Counted from the stretch's first letter, positions 39,231-51,360 are shown. The stretch: 64,000 bases of DNA from Lithospermum erythrorhizon (GCA_019722365.1 JADFUC010002067.1:50500-114499), one strand, 5' to 3'. The notes: a model not told the origin generated them from the letters alone. Translations and numbers: made by a program.

Positions 39231-40478
39231 ATGGTAGTGTTTTTGGGCATAGCTAAAACATTAAGTCAATACAAATCACAATCAAGATTCCCCTCTTTTG
39301 CAAGTCAACTCATCTTAAATCTCAAGAACTTCAATGCCCCCCAACAATTTCAGCTTCAAACCACCAGAAATATTATTATACAATCTTCTTCACAGTCTGT
39401 TAAACTCACCAAACTATCCAATCTTGATTCTGGAATTTGTGAAGTTAGTCTGGATAGGCCTGAAGCAAGAAATGCAATTGGAAAAGATATGTTATGGGGA
39501 TTACAACACACACTAGAGGCCCTGAATAGGGATAGTTCTGTTAATGTTTTGATGGTTTCGAGTTCGGTTCCGAAAGTGTTCTGTGCTGGAGCTGATTTGA
39601 AGGAGAAGAGGAGGATGAGCCCCTCTGAAATGCAGGAGTTTATAACCGCTCTCCGCTCCACGTTTTTCGATTTCGAGAGACTGCAGATTCCTACAATAGC
39701 TGCTATTGAAGGTAAATCTTATGTTAATATGTCCCAGTGTCTGGTAAGAGTGTCCTGTCTAAGCAGAGTATGAGGTGTCGCATAGTAACCTTTGTAACTG
39801 TTTTGATAACAGAGAGTCTATTTTCGAATTGACCCAAAATTAAAATGTAAATCTTAAAAAGAATATACCTCCTAAGAGTATGTTATTATTGTTGTGCTGT
39901 TCAAAAATGTATTATTCCGTAAATAACCAATATCTCTACTTAGCCCTCTGGAGAAAAGTAATGTTTGGCTCTGCCCCTAGTTAAGCTCGAAAAATGTGAC
40001 ATATTTTACAGGTATTGCATTGGGTGGAGGATTGGAGATGGCATTATCTTGTGATATCCGTATATGTGGGGAAGATGCAGTATTGGGTTTGCCAGAAACA
40101 GGACTTGCTATACTACCTGGGGCCGGAGGAACACAACGTCTACCTAGATTGGTCGGAAAATCAATTGCCAAAGAGATAATATTCACAGGCCGGAAAATTA
40201 AGGGCATCGATGCAAACTCTTTGGGACTCGTCAATTTTTGTGTTCCTTCGGGACAAGCCCGAGCTAAGGCACTGGAAATCGCTCGAAGTATAAATGAGAA
40301 GGGACCATTGGCTATAAGAATGGCAAAGCAGGCTATTGATAGAGGGATTGAGGTAAATATGGAAGAGGCACTAGCTGTGGAGGAGGAATGTTTTGAGAAA
40401 CTTGTGCACACAAAAGATAGGTTGGAAGGTTTAGCAGCATTTGCTGAGAAGCGTAAGCCTAGATATACAGGTGAATGA
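39231..40478 (+). CDS. mitochondrial enoyl-CoA hydratase (AUH / plant hydratase 2 type)
   Basis: Exon 1 is 39231-39711 and exon 2 is 40012-40478, joined by a GTAAAT donor and an ACAG acceptor within a Gly codon (IEG-IALGGG). The product is 315 residues with no frame error. Residues 1-55 are Ser/Lys/Arg/Gln-rich with almost no acids, which suggests a mitochondrial presequence. The crotonase fold follows: VSLDRPEARNAIG (72-84), the oxyanion segment VFCAGADLKE (116-125), ALGGGLEMALSCDIR (163-177), then LGLPETGLAILPGAGGTQRL. Glu169 and Glu189 are 20 residues apart, as are Glu144 and Glu164 of rat crotonase, so catalytic water addition to enoyl-CoA should be possible. Relatives are Arabidopsis At4g16800 and animal AUH (3-methylglutaconyl-CoA hydratase), so a role in leucine or branched-chain breakdown is likely. 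Confidence 0.95.
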
Positions 40479-40546
40479 AATGGCAATGAACTTAGAGCAA
40501 GATTGGTTTTAGCTTGTTTACAATTGTAACAAACTCACAAAAGTCA

Positions 40547-40602
40547 AATAAAATGTGAATGATGTAATGTTGCAACATGTGGTCAATTATGTGATAAATA
40601 AA
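40547..40602 (+). terminator. polyadenylation signals of the hydratase gene
   Basis: AATAAA occurs at 40547-40552 and 40597-40602, 70 and 120 bp after the stop. A T-rich tract with tgtgttatat follows. This is the usual arrangement of a plant 3' end. Confidence 0.55.
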
Positions 40603-40984
40603 TGATGATGAAAATTTGTGTTATATCACAATTGTATTTATATTAGGGTACGACCTGGACGGATTTATCGGATTTTCGTATGTAAAATTTGAACCGGATT
40701 TCTAATTTTGTGAAAAATGCAAAATCCGATCCGTTATCCCAAATCCAGCTCGACCGGATTTCGAATTTCCGGTTTTAGGCCTTCATTGGGCCGATTTTTA
40801 TCGATGGCCAAATTTTTATTTCATATTTCGTGGCTTCTTTGCTTCGATTTTTGCGTTAACTATATACAATAACAATAATAATAAACTCCAAAGTTCAAAA
40901 TAATAACATAATAAAGTTTCAAAACTCATCTAAAAACATGAATAATAATAAGTTCAATATGATCAACAATGTATTTAGTTGAAC
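40603..40984. other. spacer with ccggattt-type repeats
   Basis: 40645-40810 repeats cggatttt, aaccggattt, aaatccgatcc and accggatttcg in both orientations, so it can fold back on itself. It might be a small non-autonomous transposon remnant. I could not define its ends. The remainder is AT-rich. Confidence 0.35.
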
Positions 40985-42080
40985 ACCGTAATATCATATC
41001 GCGGGAATGCACAATAACCGGCCATCTTTGTACAAATAACCATTGCTCATCACATAATCATCAAAAGATCAATACTCACATCTCTCTCATAATCGGACCA
41101 AAGGATTTGTGGCCAAATGATCAATGTATTAACAATCTCATTACTTGAGTCTCTAAGCGGGTCAACATCGATCTTCTACTCAATGCATCTATAACACGAT
41201 TCATAGGCTCTGATTTGTGTTTGATGGTGAACGTGTGGAATTGCCGAGTAAAAAGATTCTCAACGAGTGTCGTGCATACAACTTATCCTCACGTAAATGT
41301 TTCAATGCTTCATGATCGAAAATAAGACAAACTCATCAGATGCTAAATATGAACTCCAATGCTTCGTAGTTCTCACAACCGCATAAACTCCAGCATCATA
41401 TGTACTATAGTTGAGTTTAGACCCACTCAACTTCTCGCCGAAGTATGCCACCGGGCTTAATCTCTGACTCAAAACAGCCTCCAATGCCACACCAAGCATC
41501 ACAATGCAAATAAATGGTTGAGAAAACTGAAGACAAGTAATCGTGAGCCGTAGTCATTCTAACTTTATCTCCTCAAGGTCAGTAGGCTTCCGGAGTCCAA
41601 GTGAACTTGTCCTTTCATGCACCGTGATAGTGACACGATGGTGTCAAATTGTGACTAAAGCGCCTATAGAACGAGACCAACCCATGAAATGATCTCACTT
41701 CCGGGCCGGTTGCCATGCCTTCCAACCCGCTTCTGCCGACGCAATGAAAAATAATATTTATGCTAACTAAGCAATACTAAAAATGATCTCCTTCTACCCA
41801 TCAAACGCATTCCAATTAAGAAACTCAATTCTTTTAATAATAGTTCTTTGCCCATCGAATTGATCGCATAAGACTCCATGATAGTTGTCTCTAGCACCAT
41901 CCTTGGTGTGATGTCTCCATATCACGATCATCACTTGGCGAGTACATGCCAAGACCTTTTGTATCACCTCAAACCAAGGAATGTCATATGAAAGATCACT
42001 CGTAAATTGTTCCACATGTTGATGATAAATATCATCTTCATCATACATATCATAGATTGGAGGTAAATTCCAATCCACAA
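40985..42080 (-). pseudogene. Ty3/gypsy pol remnant (RT end, RNase H, start of integrase)
   Basis: Read on minus from about 41705: VRSFHGLVSFYRRFSHN, then KFTWTPEAY, VALEAVLSQRLSPVAYFGEK, LNYSTYDAGVYAVVR and KHWSSYL. Near 41230 it gives FTIKHKSEPMNRVIDALSRR, then SNGYLYKDGRLLCIPA. These are the RT finger/thumb, the RNase H and the start of the integrase zinc domain of a chromovirus-type gypsy polyprotein. Upstream (42078-41794) a 94-codon frame holds WNLPPIYDMYDEDDIYH, an acidic stretch like the gag/protease spacer. It abuts RT directly, so protease and most of RT were deleted. No LTR was identified. The fragment lies 0.5 kb past the hydratase gene. Confidence 0.8.
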
Positions 42081-42489
42081 TATTCTCATGGGGATCAAAT
42101 CAAAAGTCATCGAAAATATTTTTCATTAAAATATGTATTGCATACAACCTCAAAGCAGTCGGAAATTTTCAAAGGTTTCAACCACTCCGGTTTTGAAGTC
42201 CGTAAACTTCTCGCTTTGTAAGAACACACAAATATTTTCCGTGGCTACTGACTACCTCAAAAACTTTTTCTACCATGATTTACCTTTCGGGATATCGCAA
42301 TTTTTTTATGATGATCGACAATATAAAGACCTTCGCCCATCATTTTTCTTTCCACGAGCTCCACCAAGGTGCTTTTTGTGGTTCCCATGTGATGACAACA
42401 AGACTTTTTTTAGAAACTCGGGTTTTACCTATACTAACCCCGGCCCAAAAGAGGAAACGAAGCCAGTGCGCAAAGATACAAGCAGGACG
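42081..42489. other. sequence between two gypsy remnants
   Basis: A plus frame (42133-42495) has an unusual F/P/S-rich composition and no motif. On minus the text is interrupted by stops. It probably belongs to one of the adjoining gypsy elements, but I cannot assign it. Confidence 0.3.
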
Positions 42490-42849
42490 TTGTAGAACTT
42501 AGGATTGTCAGGCACTCGGCGCCCCCACAGACGCAATGCATACCTTCCAACGCGTGGACGCCTATCGGCAAGGGTAATGATTAATCGAGGCGCTGGGACT
42601 AATATCGAGCCGTAGGTCTTGCACCTTTTCTCCCAATATCTAGAGCGTAGTCATGCCGGTTTGGTAACGATACTCCCCCCGCGGCACCCACGGGAAGATG
42701 ATCCGAGGAACACATCGCGAGTTCCAATCCCATGTCTTTCCACCACCGCATATCGAGTATATCGGCAAGGGCCTTTTCCATCCATTTTGGTCGGGCCTAA
42801 CACTAAAATGGGCTTAACCGATTTCTAGAAGGATGCATCATATCCTTCG

Positions 42850-43725
42850 ATGAGCCTAAAATCGCCCACTGCACTCCATGCTGGGAAGGATCCCAAGACA
42901 AGGATGGGCACTCTCGATGACCATCAAGCAAAGCGGAGATCAAGTCAATCGCCTTCCATGAGTGGTTCCGGCATGCAGTTCAATTCGATACTGACCAATC
43001 AAAAGATCATAGATTGCTTTTATGAAGGCTTCATGACCGAGCAAGTTTAAGGAGTCGCTTCTCAAGAGGCAAACACAGATTTGAAGAGGTCAATGAACGG
43101 GCCTATAAGTATATACGGATCGAGGAGGCGGAGAAATGGATGAGAAGGGCGAGGGATTTATGACCGATGATGATAACCGGCACCGGCCCCGAGCCCGTGA
43201 GGCAAAGTTGCCTGATACGATTCCAGCACCCAATGTGGCTTACTCTTCCGTCACGACGGTTCTCGGGAGGCGTTTTCTCCGCCTAAGTGATCTAAGGGAA
43301 GCTTAAAAGGAGGTAAAGGAGGGGAAGATTGAGTACTTGGACCCTCCATGAACCGAATGTGTCGGGCTGAGGATATGTGACGTGGGAAGCTATTACCACT
43401 ACCACTTTAAGACCCTACATAATTAATGGATATGAGCAAATTTCGCCACTACCATAAAGATCATGGGCACGATACCCGACGCATCGTTGACACTTGAAGA
43501 TAAAGATAGAAAATCTTATTCAACAAGGGCCAAGGATTATGTACACACGAGACCCAAAGCCGTGAATAGACGCTCGACAGGACAGTCAAGATCCTCGGAC
43601 GTGACCTCCTAACATCACAGAAGGGTCAACGCCATCTACGGGGGCAGAGCGAGAGAAGATTCCGGGAGCCGCCGTGACGGGCATATGCCAAACGGGACAT
43701 TTGACGTAATCAAGGGAAGACGCCT
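42850..43725 (+). pseudogene. gag remnant of the Ogre/Tat-like element
   Basis: Plus reading near 43080-43140 gives EVNERAYKYIRIEEAEKW, the late-gag motif (L..RA.KYI..EEA) of this group. Near 43455-43500 it gives a YHKDHGHDTRR stretch, the zinc-knuckle-like HRDHGHDT segment. Near 43628 it gives VNAIYGGRARE, matching the (I/V)N.I.GG motif that precedes protease. Stops and shifts separate them. Confidence 0.7.
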
Positions 43726-44330
43726 CGAGTGTCACATTTGTCCTTCTCTTGGAAGGATTTTCAGGGATTTAGTGCCCCCACACATCTACATTGGTTATCA
43801 CCCTGTGATATCAAAAATTTGAAGTAGGGGCGGATGCTGGTAGATACCGAAAAGCCGGTGAACATCCCTGCTCCCTGACGCGCATTCTGTCAAGCATTTG
43901 TTTCAAGTAGATCCTGACTGGGTCGCCAATTGCCAGGCTTACTACATTTAAGCCCTTTGGGGTTTCAAACTATGGTTATAATTGGAAGCATCCCTAATGT
44001 GCTACCTAAGACGTGTGAAGTTTACTATCAGGATACGGGCGGACGGGGCTCACAACGATTATCGGACGTCCGCCAGCATCATGGGGCTGAGGCGCGTGTC
44101 CCTTATACACTTGAAATGAAGTTCCCAACACGGCACGAGACCTGGAGATATGTGGCCTCCACCAAGTTTATAAAGGCCCAAATGGATGCGGAACCACGCC
44201 CGGGCCAAGAGTCTGTGAGGCCGGGAACGCAGAATTCCTGGTGTCCCGTAGAGAGTCCCAAGAAGAGGCGGCCGCACGGCATCCGAGTATCCCGCTCATT
44301 TAGAGGACTGCGGCTCCCAAAATTGAACTA
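43726..44330 (+). pseudogene. protease region remnant of the Ogre/Tat-like element
   Basis: Motifs are degraded. DFQGFSAPTHLHWLSPCDIK followed by NLK corresponds to the segment before the protease active site, and RMLVDT is what remains near the DxGS position. Further on, YTLEMKFPTRHETWRYVAS matches the YHxxMKFPT...G...V.G block that closes the protease-RT linker in this lineage. The active-site DSGS itself is not intact. Confidence 0.6.
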
Positions 44331-44419
44331 TTAATCGGGGCGTAACACGAAGGCCATGCTCATCCGAGTCCTCTCGTGAGTACCTCGAATATTTTCTCTG
44401 GGATCCAAAAGATACTCCA

Positions 44420-46085
44420 AGCGACCCGAGCAAGTAGCGTTCACCGGTTGTACGCCGATCCGCATTATAAGCCCATCAAGCAGAAGAAGCGACCTTCTCA
44501 GAGGAGAAGGGCGAGGCCATCCGAGGAGTGCTTCAGCTGGGGCAATGCAACTGGGAGTTTTGTTGCCAACATATCGGCCAATGTAGCGCTAGTCCCAAAC
44601 CTAACGACGCGCGATGTGCATAGAATTCACCAAAGACGTATCAGCGTTACCAAAGGATCAAGACCTCCGCCCAACATTGATAAGCCGGTCGACTCGAGCA
44701 TAGGGCAAGGCTATGGGTAGATTTCCGGATGCTTTATGAGGATATCACCAGATATTCACGGCGGATGCAGATGAAAAGGCCCGCTCAGAATCGAAAGTAT
44801 GGCATCTACTATCGGAAGGTTATGGCCTTCGGGCCGAAGAACTCGACATCGCATTTTCAGAGGATGGTCAACAAGGTTCTCCACCCAAATTGGCCGTAAT
44901 CATAGAATTAGTATGGAATTTATTCGTGATAAACATCAATTCATACATCACGGATCCTCAAAAAGATGTATATTAATCTAAACAATAAAAAATATAAATG
45001 TATGAATACAAGAATTCTTTACATTAAAAACGGGAAGACTAATAAACCCAAATCCTCACAATCAACCCCACGAATGCTCCTTTCAAAGTCCTCCAAAGCT
45101 TGTTCAATGTAAATGATGTCCTCCATTGCACACACCAAGAGGGAAACGAACCCAGTACTTGAACTTGCTGTGAGTTTGAAGATGAATAAAACAAAGAGAA
45201 AACTTTCCAATTCTTTTGGGGAGGGGCGTTTTCAAGAGATGGAGGCAAGAGATTTTTTCATGAAATGAAAAACCCTTTGTCTCTTTCTTTAAATACCATT
45301 TCCCCAATTTCCACGCTAAGAACTCGTTAAGAAATGGGCTTTAACTTGGCACTTAATTAGACCGTTATGTGCTTCTAATTAAATAATGAGTCACTAGTGA
45401 GTTGTTCTATTTTAATTAACTTAACAAGTCAATTAAAATACTAACGAATACTATCAATAACTTATCAAGTTATTCATCAATTTCATCAAGCACTGATTAA
45501 ACTTGCAAGTTTAACTAATTGATGTTCATCATATATTTGATAAATATATAAATATTGAGAAATACATCTCAATATACAAGTCTCATTTAATTTCATTCAT
45601 GAAATATTATTCAAATATCATCGTATGTGTGTGACCTCTAGGCTAAGATAATAGTAAGTCAGATAATAATAATAATTGACTAATTACTATTATTATAATA
45701 ATTAATGAGTAAGATCTAGCAATCGCCGATAACCCCTTTAAATTATCATGAGAACCCACACCAGTAATATACAATTATGGTGAACACTAAGTTCTGTAAT
45801 CTCATTTAACCAAACCGGTAAATGAATCGATACACAATTGCTCTAACGGGCACAATAATAAAAAGGAATCAATTTCATTGATTTCCAACAAGAACATGGA
45901 GATCTATGTGGATGACATGCTCATCAAGAGTCGGGAGGCGGCGGATCATGAGGCCAACCTCCGGGAGAGTTTTGACAACTTGGGAGTGTACAACCTTCAA
46001 ATTTCAACCTGCATAAATGTGTCTGGGGCAGAATCCTCCGACAAGTTCCTTACAAGCATGATTAGCCAGCGGGAATTGAGCACAT
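44420..46085 (+). pseudogene. reverse transcriptase remnant of the Ogre/Tat-like element, split by an LTR
   Basis: The first part has YADPHYKPIKQKKRP, then a shifted block with ALVPNLT and RPPPNIDKPVDSSIGQGYG, corresponding to the VKKSNGKWR...LPNIDxLVD region. 44860-44900 reads FQRMVNKV, then TQIGRN. The LTR intervenes at 44909-45890. The second part starts with NMEIYVDDMLIKSREAADHE, containing the YVDD catalytic motif at 45905-45919, followed by NLRESFDNLGVYNLQ. Confidence 0.85.
44909..45890 (-). mobile_element. solo copia LTR, same family as element D
   Basis: It interrupts the RT between TQIGRN and NMEIYVDD. The minus strand starts TGTTGGAAATCAATGAAATT at 45890. It matches 51419-52408 along its length, for example in aattactattattataa, aaattatcatgagaacc and ggtaaatgaatcg. 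The flanks agaat (44904) and agaac (45891) are a likely 5-bp target duplication with one change. No internal retrotransposon sequence accompanies it, so it is a product of LTR-LTR recombination. Minus frames at 45019-45307 are LTR sequence. Confidence 0.8.
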
Positions 46086-46379
46086 CGCTTGACGGAAGAT
46101 AGTTGCCTTAACTCGCTTCTATATCAAGCCGGGTTGATGGGGAGTTTGCTCTTTTTCAAAGCCATCGCTAAGCGGGAAGCCGAGTTTGAATGGACTTGGA
46201 GCGGTAAGTCCTTTCAAGAGTCGGGGCGCGCACTTGCGCCTTCCCAGCTATTAGCACGCCGGTCGCAGGGACACCCCGCAACTTTATCTTAGCAGCTGGA
46301 GTTCGCTAAGTAGTGTCCTTATTCGGAAGTGAGGAAAGCGTGTGCGTAAGACGCGATTATGTCACCCGGGCGCTGGCGG

Positions 46380-47045
46380 GGTCAAGACAGCGTGTCCCTC
46401 ACGGAGACACCGGTATATGCCCCGATTGGCTGGAGTCTGAAGTTGAAATGCTATTTTGATGCACATCCGTGTAGGTAATTACCGATCAACCGTTGTGGCA
46501 GATTCAGAGAACCCCACCTAGTCCAGCGTATATTCATGGCGATGAGCCGAGAGAATTTGATCCTCGACAAGCTACGACAAGTGGTCAAAGCTTCAAAGTT
46601 CTAGCGGACTTCATGGTGGAATGCACCTGCAAGGAGGAAAGCGGCACCCAGTTGGTCAAGATCGCTTAGGCCGCCAAGAGCGGGTCTGGGGCTTGTTGTA
46701 CGTAGATGGCGCGAAAGCAATTTCGGGCGCGTCGTGGGTCGAATCTTGCTACGGAAAGTCTCGGAGTGGGCCCCAAGATCAGTACGGTTGAGGTTCGCCT
46801 TCACGATCACAACAATAAGTGCCGAGTACGAAGATTTACAATGGAATTTCATTAGAAAATTCCTTTGGGAGCAGCAATATCCATATTAGAACGGATTCTC
46901 GCTGTCGCGGCGTTGTTTTAAAAATTGATTTGAGGCGTAAGGAAAGATCAAGTGGGCTATCTACTGAGTCTGCCTGGGCGACTTTTCTCGATCTTGTCAT
47001 ATGGAGCATGTGCCCCGGGAGAGGAACAAGAGGCGGATAGGTTGT
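46380..47045 (+). pseudogene. RNase H remnants of the Ogre/Tat-like element
   Basis: Plus reading gives VITDQPLWQIQRTP at about 46480-46515, then FKVLADFMVECTC, the junction after the RT-linked RNase H. 46695 onward gives LYVDGAKAIS in a shifted frame, and 46790-46855 gives VRLRFAFTITTISAEYE, the AEYE motif of the second RNase H typical of this lineage. 46995-47040 reads MEHVPREEQEADRLSHLA, its C-terminal end. Two RNase H-like segments in series support the Tat/Ogre assignment. Confidence 0.75.
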
Positions 47046-47469
47046 CTCATTTGGCTATAGTGCAGTACTGACAATTCACCCACCGTGGAGCGGGTAAACA
47101 GGCAGCTTTCCGACGGGGCGAAGGGCGATACGCTCGAGGACGGCGGGAGAGCACTGCACGTGGTACTGTGCTATCTCCGGATTTTTTTTGAGAACTCCAG
47201 GTCCTCCCCCGGAGCATCCCCCAATGCCAAAGCTCCGTAGGTGCAGCCTAAGGTATACCCTCGCCGGACGGATCCTCTTCTACCGAGGTCCTTTCGGGAC
47301 CGTTGATGAAGTTGTATCACCCGAGAAGAAAGGTTGACGGGCGGTCGGGTTAGATGCATGGGACAGCAGGAAGTCACATTAATGTAAAGGCGCTGACTCA
47401 AAAGATCCCGCAATCGGGGGGTATTTCGCCTTCAGACGCCTGTGTTCATGCTCGGCGACGCGACGCATG

Positions 47470-48240
47470 TCAAAGGCACGTTTAGCATCCCCATCGCCTC
47501 CCCACGGTATGGTCAACATTCTCGTGTCCGTGCCTTTTTATCGCCGATGTCGATATCGGGAGATCTTCCGAGACACCCGTGCTAAAAAAGACAAGGCGGT
47601 AGACTACTTACCAAACAGTGTGGAGTTGTTGCCTGGCCCGGTAGGACCGGAAGAGGTATACTGGCCTCAAAAGAAATCTTTACCCGCTGGTGCCATCGCG
47701 CCGGTCACCAACAATGGCACTTGGGTCACGCTGAGGAAGATCAAGACTCGCGCTTCAGAGCTGATATATAGAATACCGACTCGCCTCCGTATTATATCCT
47801 CACGCCAATAGATGTGCCGGGCGACGAACCGGCAATCTTCTATCAGGTCAAGAAGCGCTCCGTGAGAGGGAGGACGCTGGGACCAGGAGCCCTACGTTGT
47901 TATGGTCCTTCGACGAATCGCTGCATCGTAGAGACGAATCAGACGTACTATGACGAAGGTCAAATGAAAGTAGGATCATGCTCAACTCTTGGACTCGCTG
48001 AAGAAAAAAGGGTCATGCTGTCGATGTAAGACGGCCCAAAGATAAGGGGTATGTAGCCATTCATTACAACAAAGGGCCCGAGCTGCATACCTCGTAGCTG
48101 ACGCATTCCTGGGAGAACCATACAAGCATCTGCTCAGGAAAATCCGAAAGCTGAGTCCCTTAGGAGTGCCTCCATACCTTGTCTGTTAGGGGCCGCCACA
48201 TATGAATTGAAATTCTGGAAGGGCGTCAGGTCCATTTGGT
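47470..48240 (+). pseudogene. integrase and C-terminal remnants of the Ogre/Tat-like element
   Basis: Plus frames 47467-47811 and 47814-48029 carry weak matches. ETNQTYYDEGQMKVGSC corresponds to the RRV.RYY...V....F..GD segment near the integrase C-terminus, and 48050-48110 holds text where the KGPY..... L segment should be. The catalytic DDE region (47045-47470) is not readable. The long minus frame at 47171-47413 is a shadow. Confidence 0.5.
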
Positions 48241-48460
48241 CATGTAGTGCGCATGACACCCATTTTGCATTCCCCAGGATTAGCACAGAGTGTAGATAGC
48301 TATTAGCTTCCATATCCCTGGAATCTAGGAAGACGATATTATAGCCATCATGTTGTCGAAATCAGATACAATATTCAATTGATGTTATAAGAAGGATGTT
48401 CAAGTTATTGCAAACCCACAAGCTTCACTACGATGGCCATTATTGAAGGTTAGTAATCAA

Positions 48461-49555
48461 TAATACAAGAATGATTTCAATTGTGTTCTAAATATATTAT
48501 ATAATACTTGCAGTTTATTTATTAAATTTTTGGTACAATGTAGGTGGACCCTGCTATTTCACTCTTGAGTATGTCATCGGATTCAAGACGGTAAAAGGAT
48601 GCTCTAAATTGTGGATATAAATAGAGTTTGTGATTAGTGTTATGATAATATATTGTTTTACGCAGTCTTCCGATTGTCTACCGGAGGGTTGGAACGAACA
48701 TGGTGACGGCGGAAGCACACAATTACGTAGGAAAAAGAATTCAAGTAATCGTCCTTAATCGTGAGCCTTTATGCATTTCTAAGGCGTGAACCATAATTAT
48801 ATAAGATACAATGCAAACTCAGAATACAATGAGACAATAGAACAATAGAATACAATAAGAATTGAAATATAACAATAGAGTAGGGACAACCACACTTACA
48901 GTACATTGGATAATTAACATGAACAGTGTATTTAGTAGAAAAGTATAAGGAAAGGACGGTTAGATCTATTTTCTAAGAAGTGGGTAGGCAGTTGAGTACA
49001 ACAGATGAAATGCAGAGCTGCCCAAAAACTCCCGGGAAGATCAGAGCTATTATCTGAAGGGCAGAGTTATTGTCTGAATGATAGCATAGATAATTTTTGA
49101 TTAATCCAACGGTGGAGATTAATTCAAAAAGTGATGAGCATTGAAGATCAAATGGTGAAGGGACTTCACCAAGCCTTTATATTATGTGTCTAATTATGCT
49201 CTATGACATGACATTTTCATACTCTCTTTTGTAGGTTAAAGCCCCACTGGGTGTGATTTAACGCCTCGCTTATTGCGCTCAACGCTACATGAACTCAAAG
49301 CCAGATTCAAGCAGGAAGATATTTCATACAAAAATCATACGTAAAAATAAAGTTGTCCATTTTGAGGTATGGCCCCGCTAGTAAACTAGAATCATATATT
49401 TATAATTCTGGTAAATGTTGTCGTTGAAAACTATGTCACCTAAATTACTTTTTGCATTCAAGCATGTAACGTTGTGAGAAATATTTATTATTTATAATAT
49501 ACAAGACAAATACACAATAAAATCTCAAATCTATCTGTGATAAAAAAATTTATCG
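48461..49555. other. unassigned repeat-derived sequence
   Basis: No recognisable coding. 48541-48590 (gtag, then gtggaccctgctatttcact..., then gtaaaa) looks like a short exon between splice signals, but it has no family I recognise. 48800-48890 is aca-ata-rich. The stretch may be the 3' region of the upstream gypsy element. Confidence 0.35.
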
Positions 49556-51360
49556 GAAACGATTGAGATTCGACTATCAATCTATCAAGCTTAAACCATC
49601 ATTGATCGCTGAGACGCCTGGACTTCACCACGTATTCTTAGAGTTGGCTCTGGTCTCGGACTTCGATTTAGGCGCCTCGAACGAGGCCGGAGCTCGATTC
49701 AGGCGCCGACTATACGATCTGAAATGACTTGGGGATTTGAGCTCCTCCCCTGATCAAGCATATGATCCTCACCGATAGAGTTTGGACCAACGCGATCCCT
49801 GACCTGACAACGCACTTAGTCTTGGACTCTCTTTGACTGATATGGTCCGAGCCAGCTTCGCGCCTACTTCCCGCGTGGTCAGATGGACTCGATCTTTGTT
49901 CTTTAAACTCGGTCGCGGCCTAGCAAATGATCCCGCATGCCTAGACTAAGATTAGGTGCTTAGCAGCCTTACTCTAATTCGAGGTGTTATCATGAGATAT
50001 GCTTTCCTTCGCTCTGTGGTGCCACAACAGCCTTGATCCCGTATTTCCCCACGGATGCATTAGAAAGTTACGCACCTTATATCCTCGCCCGAGATTTACT
50101 ACATGGCCTCTATGGCTTAATCCTCGTAGTACTTGATTTTATGAGATCCGAGTTGATTAGACTTCACGCTTGGAGTTGACCCTCACTACTACGCTTTGTG
50201 TAGTACCATCCTAGTTCTCAACAAGGCCTGGCCATTTGCCAGTTAATAGTTATTTTTGTGTTCTTTATTTCGTTTTATCAATTTAGGCGCTATTTAGGCT
50301 TTTGCTGAAGATTTGATGGTTCTGCGGGTGGTTTTCACCTGAAAAGCAACAAATTTCAGAGGTTTTCTACTGGAGAAATACCTTGAGAGCTGTTTTTATG
50401 CTAAATTCTCTCAGGAGTTTTTTGTTGTATTTTGGTCATGAGGCTGTGGTTGATGATGAATTTCGCCATAGTTTATATAGGCTGGTTTTCTGATTGCTGA
50501 TCCATGATCACGCTGATTATGATCTTAACCATTGATTTTGCGTGATTGATCAAATCGACGTGCCGATTATCAATCTATCGTTCTCTAAATGATCGCTTAA
50601 CTTTTCGGTGACGCTGTACTCGGGATTCTGCTGTGAATTAACTCGATTCGACTCTCAAGCCTTTGATTTAGGCGCCCTATTCAAATGGACTTGTGTTTGA
50701 TTTGTGCCCCGAACCATTACTGGAAATGTGATTTGATCTGTAATCGCTGTATGATCATGTTCTGATAGAGTCCGATCAAGGTGATCTCTAGACTAGATAG
50801 AAGACTTAAGTCTTTGACTTGGTCTGACTTCTGATATGGGCCGAGCCAGAATCAAGGAAACAGATACCCCGTGATAAATTGCCCTGACTGATCTTGGTCT
50901 CTAGACTCGGGTCGCGGGGACTTAGGACTCGATTTGAACGTGTGTTCAGCTGTATGGCTGCTACTGATCTCGTACATCTGGGGATTGGAATTTGCTTAAC
51001 AGCCTTATTCCTCGATCTTCAAAAAGTTATCCGTGCATATGTTTCAGATTGTCAAAAGGATGCGTTAGCGCCTTTATTCGGTGTTTCCCGAGCATGTATT
51101 GTGGGCTATGCAACTTATATCATACCTATGATTTACTACTGGGCCTTTGTCGCTTAATCCCGGTGAAGTTTATTTAATTTACGAGACCCGAATGATCGAT
51201 TCTCTATTAGTTTTTGGTCTTGATCCTCGAAATTAAGTTGAGCAATAATTCAACCTTGTCCCTAATTATAGACGCCCATTTTGGTCCGGGGTTGAAGATT
51301 TTTGTGTTCTTCACCAGCTCTACAATATAGGCACCGTTTAGGCTCAGAGGTTGAAGATTT
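49556..51360. repeat. diverged tandem duplication, about 1-kb units
   Basis: Unit 1 (about 49560-50550) and unit 2 (about 50560-51360) run in the same orientation and share ordered blocks: gattatcaatctatc, gatttaggcgcc, gatagagt, then a gacttagtcttggactc-type phrase, gatatgg.ccgagccag, ctcg.gtcgcgg, acagccttatt, a ttactac.tggcct phrase, gcttaatcc and ggttgaagattt. Identity is modest, with many indels. Phrases with ggcgcc recur. The plus frame 50894-51157 has hydrophobic stretches but no counterpart in unit 1, so I do not call it. These could be old LTRs or 3' untranslated repeats of the neighbouring gypsy element. Confidence 0.65.

Larger units (their letters stand above)
42490..48460 (+). 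mobile_element. Ty3/gypsy element resembling Ogre/Tat/Retand, degraded
   Basis: Plus-strand remnants of gag, protease, reverse transcriptase, RNase H and the integrase end occur in the canonical gypsy order over about 6 kb. Base composition is richer in G+C than the neighbours. Frames break every 50-300 bases. LTRs were not identified, so both limits are where similarity fades. A solo copia LTR sits within its RT at 44909-45890. Confidence 0.75.

Noticed and set aside
39977..40486. Minus-strand frame of 169 codons
   Set aside because: Antisense shadow of hydratase exon 2.
45019..45307. Three overlapping minus-strand frames
   Set aside because: They lie entirely within the solo copia LTR.
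48541..48590. Possible short exon between gtag and gtaaaa
   Set aside because: No flanking exon in a compatible phase and no recognisable protein.
50894..51157. Plus-strand frame with hydrophobic segments that could look like a small membrane protein
   Set aside because: It lies in unit 2 of a tandem duplication, and the frame is not preserved in unit 1. No family was recognised.
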